Below are positions 46,615 to 55,732 of a stretch of 64,000 nt of DNA, piece by piece. Every line of letters starts with the position of its first letter. Within the stretch, counting starts at the first letter, position 1. The position numbers were made by a program, and so were the translations under genes. The notes under the pieces were generated by a model that did no database searches, was not told where the DNA came from, and worked only from the letters and a program-made list of their open reading frames with translations. The DNA lies in the NCBI GenBank assembly GCA_963743875.1, contig CAVURM010000004.1, positions 1-64,000 on the forward strand, written 5' to 3'. This DNA comes from RHKX01 sp963743875. Lineage in GTDB: Bacteria > Actinomycetota > Thermoleophilia > Solirubrobacterales > 70-9.

Positions 46615-46728
46615 CTAGGCCCGGTCGCTGGACCCGGACATCTGGTAGCTGACGTACCAAGCCAGGTGGCGTGCGGCGTTGATACCCATCAGCGCCGGGG
46701 TCAAAGCCGGAGTGAGGAACCGCTTCAT
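46615..46728 (-). CDS. Small hydrophobic protein, 37 aa
   Basis: A short reading frame, MKRFLTPALTPALMGINAAR then HLAWYVSYQMSGSSDRA, ends 28 bases before the epimerase start on the same strand. Codon use resembles its neighbours. It could be a genuine small membrane-associated protein or a leader peptide. Evidence is composition and position only. Confidence 0.4.
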   Translation of the reverse strand: MKRFLTPALTPALMGINAARHLAWYVSYQMSGSSDRA

Positions 46729-46798
46729 TAGGGAAAGTTTAACGTCAGGCACGGCTTCGGGCGCAGTTACGCGCTTTCCGCCCGCCTAGACTGAGCGC

Positions 46799-48046
46799 AT
46801 GAAGATCGGAATCGTCGGGCTGGGATACGTCGGGCTGCCGCTCGCCGTCGCCTTCGGGCGGGCGGGTCACGAGGTCGTCGGCTACGACACGAACGCCGCC
46901 CGCGTCGGTCGGCTGGCTCGCGGCGAGAGCGACATCGAGGATGTCCCATCCGACGATCTGGCAGCGCTCGGTGGGCGGTTTGCGGCTTCGACGGACCCCT
47001 CGGTCCTCGGCTCCTGCGACGCGATCCTGATCTGCGTCCCGACGCCGCTGGTCGCCGAGCGGGAGCCCGACCTCACCTACATCCGCGACTCCGTCGAGAC
47101 CATCGCCGGGATCCTCCGCGAGGGCCAGCTGGTCGTGCTCGAATCGACCACCTACCCCGGCACCACGCGCGAGGAGGTGTTGCCGCCGCTCGAGCGCAGC
47201 GGCCTCGAGGTCGGCAAGGGCTTCTTCGTCGCCTACTCCCCGGAGCGAATCGACCCGGGCCGGAGCAACCACACGATCGCCGGGACCCCCAAGGTCGTCG
47301 GCGGCATCACCCCCGCCTGCCTCGAGCGGGCCGTCGCCGTCTACGAGGAGGTCTGCGACGACGTCGTCACGGTCTCCTCCCCCGAGGCGGCGGAGCTCTC
47401 GAAGCTGCTCGAGAACACATTCCGCTCGGTCAACATCGCTCTGGTCAACGAGCTTGCGCAGCTCACGGACCGACTGGGCATCGACATCTGGGAGGTCGTC
47501 GACGCGGCCTCCAGCAAGCCGTTCGGGTTCATGCGCTTCGAGCCCGGCCCGGGCATGGGTGGGCACTGTCTGCCGGTCGACCCCTTCTACCTGTCGTTCA
47601 AGGCCCGACAGCACAACTTCGCCACCGAGTTCGTCGAGCTCGCCGGCAAGATCAATCAGTCCCACCCGCTCTTCTGCGTGAGCAAGATCCAGCGGGCGCT
47701 CAACGACCGCGAGAAGTCGGTCAAGGGCTCGCGGGTGTTGATCGTCGGCGTCGCCTACAAATCGGGCGTCGCCGACCTCCGCGAGGCCCCGGCGCTCAAG
47801 ATCATCGCGGGGCTGCGCGAACTCGGCGCCGAGGTCAGCTACCACGACCCCCACGTCCCGGCGTTGGCCGATCAGGGCCTGGAGTCCGTCGACCTCGACG
47901 CCGCCGTGGCCGACGCCGACGCGGTCGCGATCGTCACCGCCCACGACGGGCTCGACTACCCCAGGCTCGTCTCCGAGGCATCGCTGGTCGTCGACTTCCG
48001 CGGCATCACTCGGGATCTCGGCGCCGACAACGTCGTCCTGCTCTGA
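46799..48046 (+). CDS. UDP-sugar (UDP-GlcNAc/UDP-Glc-type) 6-dehydrogenase
   Basis: The Rossmann start IGIVGLGYVGLPLAVAFG, then ICVPTPL, ESTTYPGTTREEVLPP, KLLENTFRSVNIALVNEL and the catalytic Cys in GMGGHCLPVDPFYLS fit the WbpA/UDP-glucose dehydrogenase family. It oxidises C6 of a nucleotide sugar to a uronate for cell-surface polymer synthesis. No glycosyltransferase is adjacent. The frame is intact. Confidence 0.9.
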   Translation: MKIGIVGLGYVGLPLAVAFGRAGHEVVGYDTNAARVGRLARGESDIEDVPSDDLAALGGRFAASTDPSVLGSCDAILICVPTPLVAEREPDLTYIRDSVETIAGILREGQLVVLESTTYPGTTREEVLPPLERSGLEVGKGFFVAYSPERIDPGRSNHTIAGTPKVVGGITPACLERAVAVYEEVCDDVVTVSSPEAAELSKLLENTFRSVNIALVNELAQLTDRLGIDIWEVVDAASSKPFGFMRFEPGPGMGGHCLPVDPFYLSFKARQHNFATEFVELAGKINQSHPLFCVSKIQRALNDREKSVKGSRVLIVGVAYKSGVADLREAPALKIIAGLRELGAEVSYHDPHVPALADQGLESVDLDAAVADADAVAIVTAHDGLDYPRLVSEASLVVDFRGITRDLGADNVVLL

Positions 48047-48048
48047 CC

Positions 48049-48735
48049 GTGTTCTCCCGCCGCAGCTCGGAGCTTCGGGCCCTCGAGGATCGACTGACCC
48101 GGGTCCTTGGAGCGACGGCGGTCGTCGCCTCCGGGGCGGTGCTGGCGGGGGAGGGGGTCCGCCGCTACCGCCGCCGTCTGGCCGAGCGCCACCCTGAGGA
48201 GGGGGCCGCTCCCCGCCCCGACTCCACGGTCGAGGCGCTTCAGGTCGCCGGCCAGGCCTCTCAGGACACGCTCGCGGTCGCGGTCGCCGGATACAACGCC
48301 GCCTCCCGGAGCGAGACCGCCATGTTCAACCTCTTCTCCGGCTTCGTCGGTGCCTCGCTCTTCGTCCGCGTCTCGACCCTCGGAATCCGCGAGGGCTGGT
48401 GGCCGTTCGGCAACGTCAGCGTCGGCGGGCGTCACATCCACCACTACGTGCCCGGCATCCTGCTCGCCTTCGGGAGCGGGGCGGTGGGCCTGGTGACCGA
48501 GAGCCGGAGCCTCGAGACCGCGCTCGCGATCCCGTTCGGGGCCGGCGTCGGCCTCACCTTCGACGAGGCCGCGCTCCTGCTCGACTTCAGGGACGTCTAC
48601 TGGAGCCGAGAGGGCGTCCTCAGCGTCCAGCTCTCCCTGGCGGTTGCGTCGTTTCTCGCCGCCACGATCCTCGGGATGCGGATGCTCCAGCGGGGGGAGG
48701 TCACGGTGTCGGAGCGTGGGTTGATGCCGGCTTAG
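48049..48735 (+). CDS. Hypothetical integral membrane protein
   Basis: This 228-aa protein has about three to four membrane helices after a soluble N-terminus. A central motif, VGGRHIHHYVPGILLAFG, has His-rich and Tyr residues facing a helix start. The acidic VGLTFDEAALLLDFRDVYWS segment also looks conserved. GTG 48049 follows the dehydrogenase stop by two bases, so they are co-transcribed. Function is unknown. Confidence 0.7.
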   Translation: MFSRRSSELRALEDRLTRVLGATAVVASGAVLAGEGVRRYRRRLAERHPEEGAAPRPDSTVEALQVAGQASQDTLAVAVAGYNAASRSETAMFNLFSGFVGASLFVRVSTLGIREGWWPFGNVSVGGRHIHHYVPGILLAFGSGAVGLVTESRSLETALAIPFGAGVGLTFDEAALLLDFRDVYWSREGVLSVQLSLAVASFLAATILGMRMLQRGEVTVSERGLMPA

Positions 48736-48752
48736 GGGCTTCGCCGGGGGTC

Positions 48753-48824
48753 GGCAGGGCGCGGGTCCATCAGGGGCAACTCGCTTCGCTCGTGCTCGAG
48801 TCCCCGCTGGACCCGCGCCCTGCC
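48753..48824. terminator. Hairpin between convergent genes
   Basis: GGCAGGGCGCGGGTCCA (48753-48769) and TGGACCCGCGCCCTGCC (48808-48824) are perfect 17-base inverted arms. The loop includes a smaller GGGG/CCCC pairing. There is no T-tract. Layout resembles the 37705-37780 hairpin and serves a convergent gene pair. Confidence 0.6.
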
Positions 48825-48862
48825 GGCCCTGTGAACGTCCTCCGGACGGGCTGGATTCCCGC

Positions 48863-49606
48863 TCAGCGCGCCAAGCGGTAGCGGGCGTAGAGCTCGCCCT
48901 CGCCGTTGGTCAGCAGCCAGACCAGCTCGAGGTTGCGCTCCTCGGCGGCGAGGCCGTTGAAGAGCTCGGGCCCGTCGCCGCCGGCGAGCTTGGGGGCGCG
49001 GGTGACGAACATCTCGTCGACGAGGCCGGCGCCGACTAGCTCGCCATGCAGCGTCGGCCCGCCCTCGCAGAGCAGGGCGCGGATGCCACGTTCGGTGCGC
49101 AGGTGGCGCATCGCCTCGACGACGTCGACGCCGTCGGGGTGGCGGATGATCTCGACCCTCGTCTCCGTCTTTGGGGGGGTGCGTGCGGAGGCGGTGAAGA
49201 TCAGCACCTCGCCACCGCCCTCGGTGAAGAGCGGCGCGTCCCAGGGCAGGTCGAGTCGACCGGAGACGATGACGACCGCTGGGTCCGGTGCCAGTCCGTT
49301 CGACTCGCGCAGCGCCCGCTTCGCGGGGTCGGAGACAACCCGGCCGTAGCCCTCCGCCCGGACCGTGCCGCCACCGACCATCACCGCGTCGGCGCGGGTG
49401 CGGAGACCGACCAGCATCGCCGTGTCGGTGTCGGAGCCGATCGCGCCGGAGCGCCCGTCGATGGCCGCCCTGCCGTCGATGGTGAGGGCGAAGTTGGTGT
49501 AGACGTATGGCCGGTCGGCGTGGGCCCTCTCGAAGGGGCTGAACTCGGCAACCTGATCGAGGACGGTCGTCTCGGCCGGATCGGGAAGCAGCCTGCGGAG
49601 CGTCAT
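48863..49606 (-). CDS. RibD C-terminal-type reductase
   Basis: This 247-aa protein has RPYVYTNFALTIDGRAAIDG, DAVMVGGGTVRAEGYG, ALLCEGGPTLHGEL and VDEMFVTRAPKLAGG, the RibD reductase domain that reduces the riboflavin-pathway pyrimidine with NADPH. No deaminase domain is present, and no rib genes are near. It could therefore be a stand-alone reductase acting on a related substrate. Confidence 0.85.
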   Translation of the reverse strand: MTLRRLLPDPAETTVLDQVAEFSPFERAHADRPYVYTNFALTIDGRAAIDGRSGAIGSDTDTAMLVGLRTRADAVMVGGGTVRAEGYGRVVSDPAKRALRESNGLAPDPAVVIVSGRLDLPWDAPLFTEGGGEVLIFTASARTPPKTETRVEIIRHPDGVDVVEAMRHLRTERGIRALLCEGGPTLHGELVGAGLVDEMFVTRAPKLAGGDGPELFNGLAAEERNLELVWLLTNGEGELYARYRLAR

Positions 49607-49634
49607 TGGCGCAACCCCCTCGAAGGGGGAATCC

Positions 49635-50318
49635 TCAGCAGCCCAGCTTCTTGGCGGCGTCGCGGAGGTTCTTGACCTCCACCGTCGGCTTCTTCTGGCC
49701 GCTCTCGAGCTTCTCGCCGCGCCGGTTGATCCAGATCACCGGGACGCGCATCTTGATCAGCGGCTCGACGTCGGTGTAGAGGCCGCTGGTGATGTGGACC
49801 CAGCCCTTCTTCTTGCCGATCCGCCGCGCGCACTCCTTGAAGTGGGCGGGCTCGGGCTTGTAGCTGCGGACCTGCTGGGCGGTGACGACGAGGTCGAGCT
49901 CGGTGCGCAGGTGGCGGCGCGAGATGCCGAGCAGCTTGTCGTCGATGTTGGAGACGATTCCGACGTGGTACTTCTGGCGCAGCCTGTCCATCGCCGCGTT
50001 GGACTCGCGAAACGGCTGCCAAGCGCCGATCGAGTCGGGCAGGAACTGGGCCCGTGAGGGCTCGAGGCTCCAACCGACCTCGCCGGCGGCTTTGACGGCG
50101 GCGCGACGGAGGACCTCGGCGTAGAGCTCGTAGGAGCCGCCCATGACCTCGTACTGAACCTCGTAGAAGCGCATCAGGAGGCTCTTGACGTCGAGGGTCA
50201 GGCCATCCTCGGCCGCCTCGCGCTTGAAGACATCGCTGATGCCCTTGTCCCAATCGATCAGCGTGCCGTAGCAATCTACGGTCACCCATTCGATCTCACT
50301 GCGCTTCGGGAGGGGCAT
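49635..50318 (-). CDS. HAD-family hydrolase (haloacid dehalogenase-like)
   Basis: The nucleophile motif is TVDCYGTLIDWD, motif II is GIVSNIDD, and the Lys region is VRSYKPEPAHF. The HAD type II cap is implied by spacing. Substrates range from haloacids to phosphates and cannot be told from sequence. Length and frame are normal. Confidence 0.88.
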   Translation of the reverse strand: MPLPKRSEIEWVTVDCYGTLIDWDKGISDVFKREAAEDGLTLDVKSLLMRFYEVQYEVMGGSYELYAEVLRRAAVKAAGEVGWSLEPSRAQFLPDSIGAWQPFRESNAAMDRLRQKYHVGIVSNIDDKLLGISRRHLRTELDLVVTAQQVRSYKPEPAHFKECARRIGKKKGWVHITSGLYTDVEPLIKMRVPVIWINRRGEKLESGQKKPTVEVKNLRDAAKKLGC

Positions 50319-50376
50319 AACGGCGCGGGATTATGGCAGTACCGCGCCGCCCGGCCCCTCCCGACCCCCGGCAGGG

Positions 50377-50676
50377 TCAGCCGGCGAGTGTCTGCGGACC
50401 CTGGTTGGAGAGCAGCAGGTCGACGAACTCGCCGATCTCGGTGCTGCCCGCCTGGGCTGTCCGGAGCGGCCTGTCGGGATGCACTGTGTAGCTGTTGCGG
50501 CGGCCTTCCCGGTGGCGGCTCAGGTAGCCCTCGTCGACCAGTTCGGTGACGATGCGTTGCGCCGCCCGCTCGGTGATGTCAAGCGTGGAAGCGATGTCTC
50601 TCAGACGCACCGTCGGGTCCTGCGAAATAACCACCATCACCCGTGCGTGGTTGGTGATGAACGTCCAGGTACTCAT
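50377..50676 (-). CDS. Winged-helix transcriptional regulator
   Basis: This 99-aa protein has MVVISQDPTVRLRDIASTLD, then ITERAAQRIVTELVDEGYLS, a MarR/GntR-like winged helix-turn-helix. It is divergent from sucC across a 154-base gap and may control itself or sucCD. No ligand domain is present. Confidence 0.85.
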   Translation of the reverse strand: MSTWTFITNHARVMVVISQDPTVRLRDIASTLDITERAAQRIVTELVDEGYLSRHREGRRNSYTVHPDRPLRTAQAGSTEIGEFVDLLLSNQGPQTLAG

Positions 50677-50830
50677 TGGTTTCCTTTCGTCGGCCGCTTG
50701 TCGTTCGCCCCGTCCGAGACTCTGAATACCCGGATCTCGCGTCCGTAATCCCGCCTGTCCCCGTCATCCGCGATGGTGGGGTAGGGTTCCCGGCCGCCGC
50801 CCCGCAAGTACCCGAGCGGCACCCACACCC

Positions 50831-51997
50831 ATGGACCTCCTCGAATATCAGGGAAAGCAGCTCTTCGCCCAGGCCGGCGTCGCCGTGCCGGAGGGCGAGC
50901 CCGCCGCCGATGTCGACTCGGCCGTCGCCGCTGCCGATCGGATCGGCTATCCCTGCGTGGTCAAGGCCCAGGTCCTGATTGGAGGCCGGGGCAAGGCCGG
51001 CGGCATCAAGGTCGCCAAGGACGCAACCGAGGCCCGCGCCCACGCCGACGCGATTCTGGGCATGGACATCGTCGGCCCTCACGGCGAGGGCCCCTTCACG
51101 GTGCATCAGGTCTGGGTCGAGGGGGCCTCGGAGATCGACGCCGAGTACTACGCCTCGATCATCCTCGACCGCTCCGCCAAGAAGCCGCTCGTGATCCTCT
51201 CGCGGATGGGAGGCATGAACGTCGAGGAGATCGCCGAGAACGATCCCGACGCGCTCGTCCGCCTCCACGTCGATCCGCTGGTCGGGCTCACCCACCAGGC
51301 GGCAGCTTCGCTCGCCGTCGACGCCGGCATCGACGAGGACGTCGTCGAGGGGGTGGCCGCAAACCTCGTCAAGCTCTACGGAGCCTTCAACGATTTCGAC
51401 GCCACGCTGATCGAGGTCAACCCCCTGATCGTGACCTCGGCTCGCGAGGTCGTGGCGCTCGACGCCAAGGTCACGATCGACGGATCGGCGTTGTTCCGCC
51501 ACGCCGAGCTCGCCGAGGTGGAGGACCCGCCCACCGACCCGCAGGAGCGGATGGCCAAGGAGAGGGGCCTGACCTACGTGAAGCTCGACGGCAACGTCGG
51601 AATCCTCGGTAACGGAGCCGGTCTCTGCATGTCGACTCTCGACGTCGTCGCCAACGCCGGCGGCGCTCCGGCCAACTTCCTCGACGCCGGCGGCGGGTCG
51701 AAGGCCGACGCGATCGTCGATGCCCTCGAGGTCATCACCTCCGACGAGAAGGTCGATGCAGTCCTCTTCAACATCTTCGGCGGGATCACCCGCTGCGACG
51801 AGGTCGCCAGGGGCATCATCGAGGCCTACTCGCGGGTCGACATGGACGTGCCGCTGGTCGTCCGCCTGGACGGCACCAACTCCGAGGAGGGCCTGCGACT
51901 GCTCGCGGATGCGAACCTCGATGGCCTCCACAACGCCGACACGATGCTGGGCGCCGCCGAGCAGGTCGTGGCGCTGGCGAAGGGTGCCGGCTCGTGA
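50831..51997 (+). CDS. sucC: Succinyl-CoA synthetase beta subunit
   Basis: The ATP-grasp N-terminus has MDLLEYQGKQLFAQAGV and VVKAQVLIGGRGKAGGIKVA, with later VEVNPLIV-like (IEVNPLIVTS) and FNIFGGITRCDEVARGI. It joins with SucD to make succinate plus ATP or GTP in the TCA cycle. It overlaps sucD by 4 bases. Confidence 0.96.
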   Translation: MDLLEYQGKQLFAQAGVAVPEGEPAADVDSAVAAADRIGYPCVVKAQVLIGGRGKAGGIKVAKDATEARAHADAILGMDIVGPHGEGPFTVHQVWVEGASEIDAEYYASIILDRSAKKPLVILSRMGGMNVEEIAENDPDALVRLHVDPLVGLTHQAAASLAVDAGIDEDVVEGVAANLVKLYGAFNDFDATLIEVNPLIVTSAREVVALDAKVTIDGSALFRHAELAEVEDPPTDPQERMAKERGLTYVKLDGNVGILGNGAGLCMSTLDVVANAGGAPANFLDAGGGSKADAIVDALEVITSDEKVDAVLFNIFGGITRCDEVARGIIEAYSRVDMDVPLVVRLDGTNSEEGLRLLADANLDGLHNADTMLGAAEQVVALAKGAGS

Positions 51998-52863
51998 GCA
52001 TCATCGTCGGCAACGACACGAAGCTGGTCGTCAGCGGCCTGACCGGCCGCGAGGGCAGCTTCCACGGCTTGCGGAACCGGGAATACGGCACTGATCTCGT
52101 CGCCGGGGTCACCCCGAAGAAGGGCGGCCAGGACGTCGAGGGCGTGCCGATCTTCGACACCGTCAAGGAGGCCGTCGACGAGGCCGGCGCCAACACGTCG
52201 ATGGTCTTCGTGCCCGCCCGGTTCGCCGCCGCCTCGATCAACGAGGCGATCGACGCCGGGATCGAGACGGTGATCGCGATCACCGAGGGCATCCCGGTCC
52301 ACGACATGCTGCCGACCTACTGGAAGGCGAGGGAGGCGGGGGTCCGCCTGATCGGCCCCAACTGCCCCGGCGCGCTGTCGCCCGGCAAGGCCAACGTCGG
52401 GATCATCCCCGCCCAGTTCTTCTCTCAGGGCTCGATCGGAGTCGTCTCCAAGTCGGGCACGCTGACCTACCAGATCGGTAACGAGCTCAAGCAGGCCGGA
52501 TTGGGTAACTCCTCGATCGTCGGGATCGGCGGGGACCCGATCGTCGGCTCCGACTTCATCGACATCCTCGAGCTCTACGAGAACGACCCCGAGACCGAGC
52601 TGATCGTGCTGGTCGGCGAGATCGGCGGCGACGCAGAGGAACGGGCCGCCGACTACATCGCCGAGCACGTTACGAAGCCCGTCGTCGCCTACATCGCTGG
52701 TTTCACGGCGCCTCCCGGCAAGCAGATGGGCCACGCCGGGGCGATCATCTCGGGCTCGTCCGGCACCGCCGAGGCGAAGAAGAAGGCCTTCGAGGCCAAG
52801 GGCGTTCAGGTCGGGCGCAGCCCCAGCGAGGCAGCCCAGATCGCCGCCGAGATCGTTTCCTGA
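51994..52863 (+). CDS. sucD: Succinyl-CoA synthetase alpha subunit
   Basis: The protein has GLTGREGSFHGLRNREYGTD, VVAGVTPKKGG-like sequence, IGPNCPGALSPGKANVGIIP and MGHAGAIISGSSGTAEAKK with the phospho-His in GHAGA. It binds CoA and pairs with SucC. A GTG start overlaps the sucC stop. Confidence 0.96.
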   Translation: MSIIVGNDTKLVVSGLTGREGSFHGLRNREYGTDLVAGVTPKKGGQDVEGVPIFDTVKEAVDEAGANTSMVFVPARFAAASINEAIDAGIETVIAITEGIPVHDMLPTYWKAREAGVRLIGPNCPGALSPGKANVGIIPAQFFSQGSIGVVSKSGTLTYQIGNELKQAGLGNSSIVGIGGDPIVGSDFIDILELYENDPETELIVLVGEIGGDAEERAADYIAEHVTKPVVAYIAGFTAPPGKQMGHAGAIISGSSGTAEAKKKAFEAKGVQVGRSPSEAAQIAAEIVS

Positions 52864-52898
52864 ACCAGCTCTCGGCCGGCGCCTATACTCGGCCGCCC

Positions 52899-54005
52899 AT
52901 GGCAGCTGAACCACCGCCGATGATCTCCTTCGCCCGCGGCGCTCCGTCCGCCGACCTGCTCCCGGTCGAAGCCGTGCGCGCGGCTGCCGAGACCGCGCTC
53001 GACGAGGACTCCACGCGGGCCCTCTCCTACGGCACCGGGATCGGCCATCCAGGCCTCTGCGAGTGGATCGGCCAGCGCCACGACGGCATCGACGCTTCCC
53101 GCGTGATGGTCACGAACGGATCGCTGGAGGCCGGGTGGATGCTGTTCAGCAACCTGCTCGCCCCCGGCGACGAGGTGGTGGTCGAGCAGCCTTCCTACGA
53201 CCGCACCCTGCTGATGCTGGAGAAGCTCGGGGTCGACCGGATCGGCGTCCCGCTCGAGGACGATGGGGTCGACGTCGACGGGATCGAGCGCGCCATCGCC
53301 GATGGCCACAACCCGAAGCTCGTCCACATCATTCCCAACTTCCACAACCCCGCCGGCTGCACGCTCTCGGAGGCCAAGCGTCATCGCCTGGTCGAGCTCT
53401 CCGCCGAGCACGGCTTCTGGATCTTCGAAGACGACCCCTACCGCGAGGTCCACTTCGGCGGCAAGCCATTGCCGACGATGCTCGCTCTCGCCGAGGGCAC
53501 CCGAGCCAAGGTTGTCCACGCATCCTCCTTCTCCAAGACCGTCAGCCCGGGCGTCCGGGTCGGCTATCTGGTCGGCCCCGTGACCGAGATCAAGGCGCTC
53601 GCGAAGGGAGCGACCGAGACCTACATCTCGCCCAACATGCTGGCTGAGTCGATCGTCTTCGAGCTCTGCCGCTCGGGAGCGCTCGACCAGAACATCGAGG
53701 CCGTCAACGCCGCTCTGGCCGAGCGCCGCGACGCCGTGGTCGAGCAGCTGGGCGTGCAGATCCCGGAGGCCAGGTTCGTCGCCCCCGGCGGCGGCTACTT
53801 CCTCTGGCTGGACCTCGACGAGGGCACCGACACCCGCGAGATGCTCGCCCCCGCCAAGGAGGAGGGAGTCGCCTTCGTCGCGGGCGCCGATTTCATGATC
53901 GAAGGTGGAGAGAACAGCCTTCGCCTCTCCTTCGCCAGCGTCCCGCCGCAGGACGTACCCGAGGGAATCGCCCGCCTGGCGCGGGCTCTGGCCTCGATCC
54001 GTTAG
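52899..54005 (+). CDS. PLP-dependent aminotransferase class I (LysN/2-aminoadipate-like)
   Basis: This 368-aa protein has YGTGIGHPGLCEWIGQRH, NFHNPAGCTLSEAKR, FEDDPYREVHFGG and HASSFSKTVSPGVRVGYL with the PLP Lys in SFSKT. The pattern matches MocR-like aminotransferase domains without the DNA-binding part, as in 2-aminoadipate or aromatic aminotransferases. The specific substrate is unknown. Confidence 0.88.
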   Translation: MAAEPPPMISFARGAPSADLLPVEAVRAAAETALDEDSTRALSYGTGIGHPGLCEWIGQRHDGIDASRVMVTNGSLEAGWMLFSNLLAPGDEVVVEQPSYDRTLLMLEKLGVDRIGVPLEDDGVDVDGIERAIADGHNPKLVHIIPNFHNPAGCTLSEAKRHRLVELSAEHGFWIFEDDPYREVHFGGKPLPTMLALAEGTRAKVVHASSFSKTVSPGVRVGYLVGPVTEIKALAKGATETYISPNMLAESIVFELCRSGALDQNIEAVNAALAERRDAVVEQLGVQIPEARFVAPGGGYFLWLDLDEGTDTREMLAPAKEEGVAFVAGADFMIEGGENSLRLSFASVPPQDVPEGIARLARALASIR

Positions 54006-54127
54006 CTGCGCGGATCGTTCGGCGCGGCCTGCCGAGAGACTCGCCGGTCGGTGGAAGTGGATTGGGCCGTGAAGGGAGCGACCTCCCTCCGCCGCTCACC
54101 CGCCGGCCGAGTGCGTTTCAGCCTCAG

Positions 54128-54164
54128 TGGCAGATTTTCACTGACATCCAGTGAAAATCCGCCA
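54128..54164. repeat. Long palindrome TGGCAGATTTTCACTG
   Basis: TGGCAGATTTTCACTG (54128-54143) and CAGTGAAAATCCGCCA (54149-54164) are inverted arms with one mismatch around ACATC. TGGCAGATTTT also occurs on the minus strand of the 23759-23799 element. It lies in the 54006-54381 gene-free gap, which otherwise has only an AT-richer promoter-like part near 54290-54345. Confidence 0.65.
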
Positions 54165-54381
54165 ACCAACTGCCCGAGCGGAGCCCACCCAACGTCAACC
54201 TGACGCCCCTGCCGAGCGGCAACACCGCGCAACCCGAGCAGACCGGACGCGAAGCGGAGCATCTGCTCGGAGTCATCTCATTCACTGAATTTTCTCTTGT
54301 CGTTGGCTTCTCGTTAGCACCCGGCGCCGCCGGTCTGGTATTCTCGACCATTCTGGTGAACAAAGGTGGACGGAGGATGCC

Positions 54382-54603
54382 ATGCCAATCAGTTTCTTCG
54401 AGGGAATCCCGGCGGATCAACGAGCCGAGGTGACGCGCCGCAACATGGAGCGCCGCTTCTACGCGCTCGCCGCAGCGGTTCGCGACCACGAGGCCGCAGC
54501 CCGTCGTTCGACCCCGTCCACCGGCCCTCGAGATGAGCGCCTCTATCGCCGCCTTCGCCAGATCTGCGGCGAGCCCCCGACCGGCGAGCAGCGGGCCGCC
54601 TGA
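54382..54603 (+). CDS. Small hypothetical basic protein
   Basis: This 73-aa Arg-rich protein starts MPISFFEGIPADQRAEVTRR and contains MERRFYALAAAVRDHEAA. CGGAGGATGCC gives a ribosome-binding site 8 bases before the ATG. It has its own terminator downstream, so it is an independent unit. Function is unknown. Confidence 0.65.
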   Translation: MPISFFEGIPADQRAEVTRRNMERRFYALAAAVRDHEAAARRSTPSTGPRDERLYRRLRQICGEPPTGEQRAA

Positions 54604-54965
54604 CCAAGAGCTTGGTGCCCTAGGCACCGAGGCCGCGCCGGCGCCTCTCCTCAGCCGGCGCAAACATAAGGACCATCCTGCCCCACAGGAAATCCCGAGC
54701 CCGCACCGTTCCAGCGGGCTCGGGTGTTTCTGGGAGCTGATTCCCCGCCGGAATTGCGCTCGGTGAAGTTCTCGAGGGCATCAACGACCTGGCGCTGTGG
54801 GCGTCCTCGGAGGAGGTGATCGGGAGCCTCGAGAGCTTGCGCCGGCGATCCGGCGTCGCGGCGTGCGGGTCCTGCTGGGAACCGTGACCCCCTTTCGGGG
54901 GCGCGATCACCTTCTGTCCGGCCGCACCCGCTCACCGATTGCCGGGGCTGAAGCGATGGTCGGAG
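54604..54965. other. Gene-poor interval with terminator and a coding-like fragment
   Basis: After the terminator at 54694-54731, bases 54751-54885 read in one plus-strand frame as GEVLEGINDLALWASSEEVI, then GSLESLRRRSGVAACG, before a TGA. It has no start codon and may be the remnant of a gene. Nothing else is supported. Confidence 0.35.
54694..54731 (+). terminator. Rho-independent-like terminator
   Basis: CCCGAGCCCGC pairs with GCGGGCTCGGG around ACCGTTCCA and is followed by TGTTTCT. It lies 91 bases after the small gene's stop. Confidence 0.75.
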
Positions 54966-55679
54966 CTAGCGGCCGTACTTGTCGCGCGAGAGCTCCAGCT
55001 GCTGGGGCAGCGCTGCGCGAGGCGCCGGCGCCGGGTCCGCGACCACCGAGACCGTCTCGGCGACGCTGTGGGAGACCACGTGGTCTCCGTCGGCGGAGGT
55101 GATCACGACCTCCTCGGCATCGGAGTTCTTGACAGTTGCCTCCATCCCCGGCTCGAAGCCCGCGGCGCGGAGGTAGTGGAGCAGCTCCTCTGCCTCGTTC
55201 TCGAAGCGCAGGATGCGAACCGACGCCCCGACCTCGCAGTCGGCCAGCAGCGATCCGCGGATCCGGTCCGCGAGCACGATCGGGTGGCCGTGGGGGCATG
55301 TCTTCGCGTCCCCGATCGCGGCCAGCATCCGCTCCTCGAGTACCGGCGACATCGCGTGCTCGAGGCGCTCGGCCTCCTCGTGGACCTCGTCCCAGGGGAT
55401 CCCGAGGACGTCGGTCAGGAATCGTTCGATCAGGCGGTGCCGGGTGACGATGGCCTCGGCGTGCTCACGGCCGTCGTCGGTGAACTTGAGCGACTTGTCC
55501 GGCTCGCGGGCGATGTAGCCGTCGGCGACCAGTCGGCCGATCATCTCGTGGACCGTGGGCGGGGAGAGCTGCATGGCGCGAGCGACGTTGGCGCCGGTCA
55601 TCGGCAACTCCGCCTCCTGAAGCCAGAAGAGGGTCTGGAGGTACTCCTCTTCAGCGTCCGTGGCGTGGGTGCTGCTCAT
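54966..55679 (-). CDS. DtxR/MntR-family metal-dependent repressor
   Basis: The N-terminal helix-turn-helix is EEYLQTLFWLQEAELPMTGA, then NVARAMQLSPPTVHEMIGRL. The dimer/metal region has RHRLIERFLTDVLGIPWDEV and EERMLAAIGDAKTCPHGHPI, with His/Cys/Glu ligands expected for Fe2+ or Mn2+. The C-terminal SH3-like FeoA domain follows. It probably represses metal-uptake genes, none of which is in the window. Confidence 0.92.
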   Translation of the reverse strand: MSSTHATDAEEEYLQTLFWLQEAELPMTGANVARAMQLSPPTVHEMIGRLVADGYIAREPDKSLKFTDDGREHAEAIVTRHRLIERFLTDVLGIPWDEVHEEAERLEHAMSPVLEERMLAAIGDAKTCPHGHPIVLADRIRGSLLADCEVGASVRILRFENEAEELLHYLRAAGFEPGMEATVKNSDAEEVVITSADGDHVVSHSVAETVSVVADPAPAPRAALPQQLELSRDKYGR

Positions 55680-55732
55680 CCATTCAGAGTACCTAGCGAG
55701 GCGGGCCGGCGACCGACGCCGCCGCCCCTCGC

